Shown: piece by piece, positions 60,393 through 64,000 of the stretch
Layout of the letters: each line of letters opens with the position of its first letter
How positions within the stretch are numbered: the first letter of the stretch is position 1
Assembly: GCA_032161045.1 (NCBI GenBank)
Contig: JAVHTH010000003.1
Length of the DNA: 64,000 nt
Strand: one strand, 5' to 3'
From: Fervidibacter sinensis
GTDB lineage: Bacteria; Armatimonadota; Fervidibacteria; Fervidibacterales; Fervidibacteraceae
Made by a program: the position numbers and the translations under genes
Notes under the pieces: model-generated
Seen by the model: only the letters and a program-made list of their open reading frames with translations
What the model was told of the DNA's origin: nothing
Databases searched by the model: none

Positions 60393-62276
60393 TTAGGGCA
60401 TTGAGCCAGAGATGAGGTTCCTGAATCCTTCAAATTCCTCCCGAAATTCACGCAACCTGAGCGCCCACCGGTTATTTGGAGGGTAGACAGAGTTCGCTAA
60501 AGCGACAACTTGCTCCCAAGCCCTAACAGACTTGGCGAGATAGAACAAACAATCCTGACCTGCCGCTTTGTCCCCTTCTTCAAACCTTCCCCACGCCATC
60601 GCCGCGTCAATTTTGTTTGCGTAAAATTGACCGAGCCACGAGTTTAACAACGCCAACCGCTTCGCAGCCTTCCAATCGGAGGAAGAAGGTTCAGGCAATT
60701 GAGACACAAGTGACCAAACTGTTTGCGCCCTTTGTTCCAGCCTGCGGGCAAGTTCGTCGGCAGTTAAGGTCGTTTGGTCATCGGGTTTCCTTGAAAGTCT
60801 TAGCGTTTCAGGCACACTCAAAACCGTAAAGCCCCAAGAACTGTCAATGGGTCGGGCAGTAAAGAAAGATTTGAGCGATGCACCATATTGAGGCTCAGTC
60901 GCCACACCAAGCCAAAGCAGTTCTGGCAAGATGCGGCTTGCTTCTCGGAAAGCCAAAAGCCATTTATTGGCATCACGACCTTGCTTTGCCCATCGCATTT
61001 GCCATAACGCTTCTCCATCGGCATCAGGGTTCTTAACTGCCTGAGCGAACGCAGTTATTGCCCAAGTTGAAGGAACCGAACGGATGCTGAACCAAATCCC
61101 TTTCAAGCCAGCGTCCCTGACCGACCTGACCAACTGGTGAGCCCAAGCGGGGTCAAACCAAAAAACATCGCGGTAACCTTCGTCAAGTTTAACCAGTAGG
61201 ACCAACTTGTCGCGGTTGCGTTTGATTTGCAGTGTGGATGGTGAGACTCTTGGGGCAACCATCTTCTCCGGCAGAACAACGGTCTTGCCTTGGTTTATGA
61301 ACTGTATAGCCCACTCTGGATTAGTCGCAACGAAGATCGCGTTAGCAGTGGAGTAACCGGTCGCAACTGTTTGACCACCCTGACTACTCCATCTTTGAAC
61401 TGTGGGACTGTTCACTGATGACCAAACTACGACCTTGACATTGAACTCTGGGGCGAGTCGCCTCAAGATATTGAGAGCGATATCAAGGGCAGGTTCACGA
61501 CCATCGCACTTCAGCACCAAAGCGTTGAACCTCCACCAAGCAAGTTCCTTCAACCGTTCGCGCAGCAGGTTTTGAAACGCCTGCAAGGAGCGAGGCGGCT
61601 TAACGAGCCAGTCTGGGTTTTCAATGACCAAACCGCGCTCCGTCAAAGACGGCGTCCAGCGCCATTGCGCTGGCAAAGGTTCGCGCCATTGCGATTTCTC
61701 AGCCAAATCAAGCAAACCGTAAAGCCAACCCGCTTGGTTTTTCGCTTCAACAGTGACCTGATTGTTGGGCTCAATGGAAACGGCATAACTTTCGCCTTTC
61801 ATAGTCGGATCAACGCTTCTTGTCAAGTTCAACCTCCATTGCGGACGGTATGAAGCGACCAACGCTTTAGCCCAGCGCAACGCTTCAGTCTCTGGCTCAA
61901 CAGCGACAGAAGGCTTCGCTGGGGGCAGTTGGGACAAACTTGGAAGTTGAGGCGAAGGCATAGGAGGCAAAGGTGCTGGGGTTGTCGGTATGAAAGCACC
62001 CCTTTCTGGGATTGCAGCAACTGTAGGCACTGCTGGAGTCCCAGTTGCTGGGGGAGGTAGCGACGGAGTAACTATTGCTGGCGGACTTATCGGTGAAACC
62101 GTTTGCGTGGGTGGGAACGCTGGGGGCACTGAAGGAGTAAATGTCGGTGTTGGCTCCGGTTGGGATACAGGTTGAGGAGAAGGAGGCGCTGATATGTGAA
62201 GGGCGACGCCTACCAAAAGCAACAGCAAGACAAGCCCAACGCCCAAAAGAGCCAACGCTGTCTCACGCTGCATCAT
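60393..62276 (-). CDS. Large exported protein of unknown family, glycosidase-like N-terminal fold
   Basis: 627 residues. N-terminal span at ~7-28, a Pro/Thr/Ser linker to ~110, then a block (YAVSIEPNNQVTVEAKNQAG, GLLDLAEKSQW) like the N-terminal domain preceding the barrel in GH20/GH67 enzymes, and a barrel-like half (LVLKCDGREP, VVVWSSVN, IWFSIRS). Catalytic residues cannot be assigned. Membrane-anchored, extracytoplasmic. Confidence 0.5.
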   Translation of the reverse strand: MMQRETALALLGVGLVLLLLLVGVALHISAPPSPQPVSQPEPTPTFTPSVPPAFPPTQTVSPISPPAIVTPSLPPPATGTPAVPTVAAIPERGAFIPTTPAPLPPMPSPQLPSLSQLPPAKPSVAVEPETEALRWAKALVASYRPQWRLNLTRSVDPTMKGESYAVSIEPNNQVTVEAKNQAGWLYGLLDLAEKSQWREPLPAQWRWTPSLTERGLVIENPDWLVKPPRSLQAFQNLLRERLKELAWWRFNALVLKCDGREPALDIALNILRRLAPEFNVKVVVWSSVNSPTVQRWSSQGGQTVATGYSTANAIFVATNPEWAIQFINQGKTVVLPEKMVAPRVSPSTLQIKRNRDKLVLLVKLDEGYRDVFWFDPAWAHQLVRSVRDAGLKGIWFSIRSVPSTWAITAFAQAVKNPDADGEALWQMRWAKQGRDANKWLLAFREASRILPELLWLGVATEPQYGASLKSFFTARPIDSSWGFTVLSVPETLRLSRKPDDQTTLTADELARRLEQRAQTVWSLVSQLPEPSSSDWKAAKRLALLNSWLGQFYANKIDAAMAWGRFEEGDKAAGQDCLFYLAKSVRAWEQVVALANSVYPPNNRWALRLREFREEFEGFRNLISGSMP

Positions 62277-62521
62277 CTTTCACCTGCCCCGTCCGATTTT
62301 GAGAGCCATTCCTATGATGCCACAATTTCGCCAATTTTCAAAACCTTGCCTCCAAGACCCATCTTCTGAGAGAAGCCCGTCAACATTTTTGAAGCCAAGT
62401 TGATTGCCCAATTTCCTCGTTAGGCGGTGATTGTGTGAGGTCGCACAAAATGCGCCTGAAAGTTGAAGTGGGCAGATTTTCACCTGCAACTACAGAAATT
62501 CTGCCGAAAAATCGGCTCAAT

Positions 62522-62586
62522 GTAGGGCGCGGTTTTACACCGCGCCGATGGCAAATTCGTCGGCAGGGTATAAAACCCTGCCCTAC
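62522..62586. repeat. 65-bp GTAG hairpin pair, copy 1
   Basis: GTAGGGCGCGG...CCGCGCC, spacer, GGCAGGG...CCCTGCCCTAC. Nearly the reverse complement of 6018-6082. Confidence 0.75.
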
Positions 62587-62605
62587 AAGGGAGATTGGGC
62601 TTAAT

Positions 62606-62670
62606 GTAGGGCGCGGTTTTACACCGCACCGATAGAAAACTCGTCGGCAGGGTGTAAAACCCTGCCCTAC
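62606..62670. repeat. 65-bp GTAG hairpin pair, copy 2
   Basis: Same length and order as copy 1, 84 bases downstream. One stem base is changed without its partner (CCGCACC). Confidence 0.75.
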
Positions 62671-62849
62671 AAGGAAATTCGGCAAGCCAGAGGCTTGCCC
62701 TCCGAAAAATTTCGGAGGGTCGGGCTCTTGCCTAACCGAAAAATCAACCCCCAGAGACATGTCCCCCGGGGTTTGTATAGCGTTGCTCAACCTCTGCATC
62801 AATGCCAAAGTTAAGTTGGGAAAGCAAAGCCAAAGCGAGGTGATTGTCA

Positions 62850-64000
62850 ATGAAGTGGTGGGACATTGCAACGATGGTCGTAGTGCTTGCGCTCATTGTC
62901 AGCCTTTTTACCGCTTTCTCGCCCCAAACCCGCAACCAAACTAACCCATATGCCCGCTGGAAGTATGGTCCCCCAAAAGATCCAAACTTCTTCCCCATCG
63001 CTGTTTGGTTGCAGCACCCCAAAAACGCGAAACGCTACAAAGAGGCTGGCATCAACTTGTATGTCGGTTTGTGGAAAGGACCGACCGAGGAACAACTTGC
63101 CCTGCTGCGTGAGGCAGGAATGCAAGTCATTTGCGAGCAAAACGAAGTCGGATTAAAACACCGGAATGACCCTATCATCGTCGGCTGGATGCACCAAGAT
63201 GAACCCGACAACGCCCAACTTATTGGCGAGGACCCAGCAACGGGGCGAAAGATTTACGGCGGTCCTGTTCCGCCACGCGAAATTATTGAGCGCTACAGGC
63301 GGATGAAAGCAAATGACCCTGACCGACCAGTGCTGCTCAATTTGGGGCAGGGAGTTGCCAACGATTTATGGAAAGGACGGGGTGTCGGAGCACATCCCGA
63401 CGACTACTTCACTTATGTCAAGGGGTGCGACATCGTCTCGTTTGATGTCTACCCCGTTGCAGGTTTGAACGACGAGAACTTGCTTTGGTATGTCGCGAAA
63501 GGTGTCGCAAGGCTCGTCTTTTGGGTCAATTGGAACAAGTCTACGGATGGCGAGAAAATTATTTGGCACTGCGTTGAGACGACGCGGATAAGCAACCTTG
63601 AAAAGAAACCAACTCCCCACCATGTCAAGGCGGAAGTCTGGATGGGCATCGTTCACGGTTCGCAGGGCATCATCTACTTCGTGCACCAGTTTGAGCCGAG
63701 GTTCATTGAGGCTGCTTTGCTTGAGGACGCCGAAATGCTCGCCGCAATAACGCAAATCAACCGACAAATTCACGACCTCGCTCCAGTGCTCAATAGCCCT
63801 ACAGTCTACGGCAGCGTTGAAGTGACTTCAACCAACCCCGATGTCCCAGTGCATTTCATGGTCAAGCATTTCAAAGGCGATGTCTACATTTTCGCTGTCG
63901 GGATGAAGAATGCACCGACAAAAGCGATTTTCCGAGTTCAGGGTTTGCCAGCCAAAGCGACGGCAGAAGTTGTCGGTGAGAACCGCCGCATTCCCGTTGT
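62850..64000 (+). CDS. Exported TIM-barrel glycosidase-like protein, 3' end cut by window
   Basis: 383 codons read without a stop, GAGGTGAT before the ATG. Signal/anchor at ~5-24, then KEAGINLYVGLWKGPTEEQLALLREAGMQ and IIVGWMHQDEPDNAQ, a pattern like the acid/base strand of family-42-like glycosidases, then CDIVSFDVYPV and GIVHGSQGIIYFVHQ as later strands; a beta-sandwich begins at ~330. The exact family is not certain. It is divergent from the 60393-62276 gene. Confidence 0.6.
   Translation, partial: MKWWDIATMVVVLALIVSLFTAFSPQTRNQTNPYARWKYGPPKDPNFFPIAVWLQHPKNAKRYKEAGINLYVGLWKGPTEEQLALLREAGMQVICEQNEVGLKHRNDPIIVGWMHQDEPDNAQLIGEDPATGRKIYGGPVPPREIIERYRRMKANDPDRPVLLNLGQGVANDLWKGRGVGAHPDDYFTYVKGCDIVSFDVYPVAGLNDENLLWYVAKGVARLVFWVNWNKSTDGEKIIWHCVETTRISNLEKKPTPHHVKAEVWMGIVHGSQGIIYFVHQFEPRFIEAALLEDAEMLAAITQINRQIHDLAPVLNSPTVYGSVEVTSTNPDVPVHFMVKHFKGDVYIFAVGMKNAPTKAIFRVQGLPAKATAEVVGENRRIPV

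Larger units (their letters stand above)
62277..62849. other. Repeat-rich intergenic region
   Basis: 570 bases between divergent genes with no credible gene. It holds two 65-bp GTAG hairpin pairs, plus GGCAAGCCAGAGGCTTGCC near 62684. The promoters of both flanking genes must lie here but no convincing -35/-10 pair was found. Confidence 0.6.

Noticed and set aside
60132..60404. 90-codon frame after rarA
   Set aside because: No binding site, runs through palindromes and the long stem, and into the end of the minus-strand gene.

Overview
The window is bacterial chromosome from a Gram-negative-type or otherwise diderm-like heterotroph. Genes are tightly packed, most with strong GGAGGTGA-type ribosome binding sites and frequent ATGA/GTGA overlaps. 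The gene content (secreted glycoside-hydrolase-like proteins, a GH31 enzyme, a sialidase-like protein, a split glycine decarboxylase subunit, an I-B CRISPR system with a Csx1-type effector) fits an uncultivated, possibly thermophilic saccharolytic lineage such as the Armatimonadota/Fervidibacteria neighbourhood. That placement is inference; no rRNA gene is present.

Layout. 1-5.5 kb: lipoprotein tail, ABC-2 permease, NlpC/P60-like hydrolase, membrane protein, tRNA-Lys(CUU), type II secretion F/PilC protein. 5.5-6.5 kb: a gene-free stretch packed with palindromic repeats and two miniature transposable elements. 6.5-13.9 kb: sugar-phosphate isomerase, trpD, trpC with unrelated genes between them (one carrying a third miniature element), a tandem pair of nucleotidyltransferases, acetyltransferase, GHMP kinase. 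14-31 kb: mostly minus-strand genes, including a HerA-like ATPase, a Tat-exported fucose-isomerase-like protein, a sialidase-like protein, an ECF sigma / anti-sigma / membrane-protein operon, Gfo/Idh/MocA dehydrogenase, membrane PHP protein, GH31 alpha-xylosidase-like enzyme, a HEAGHH protein, WD40 protein and PduO. 31-46.7 kb: CcmA/CcmB, a matrixin-like lipoprotein, Uma2, aconitase, PfpI, GcvPB, NfeD plus slipin, Pcm, a ceramidase-like protein and RlmB-type methyltransferase.

46.8-58.5 kb is a complete subtype I-B (Cst/Tneap-type) cas operon: csx1-like effector, two small unknown genes, cas8b (with an internal start for cas11), cas7, cas5, cas3, cas4, a UPF0175/DUF3368 toxin-antitoxin pair, cas1, cas2, cas6. 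No CRISPR array and no cas10 are in the window. The Csx1-like protein appears to be a CARF-HEPN effector fused at its C-terminus to a Csx3-like (ring-nuclease family) domain, a candidate self-limiting effector. 58.7-64 kb: RarA, a large secreted protein of unknown family, more palindromic repeats, and the start of a secreted TIM-barrel-like protein cut by the window end.

Three dispersed repeat systems cross the whole window: (i) GTAG-bounded paired hairpins resembling REP/BIME units, whose stems vary in sequence but keep their pairing; (ii) 130-160 bp TA-flanked miniature inverted-repeat elements that contain such hairpin pairs; (iii) short heptanucleotide tandem repeats, usually about four copies, at nine sites, some running into coding sequence.
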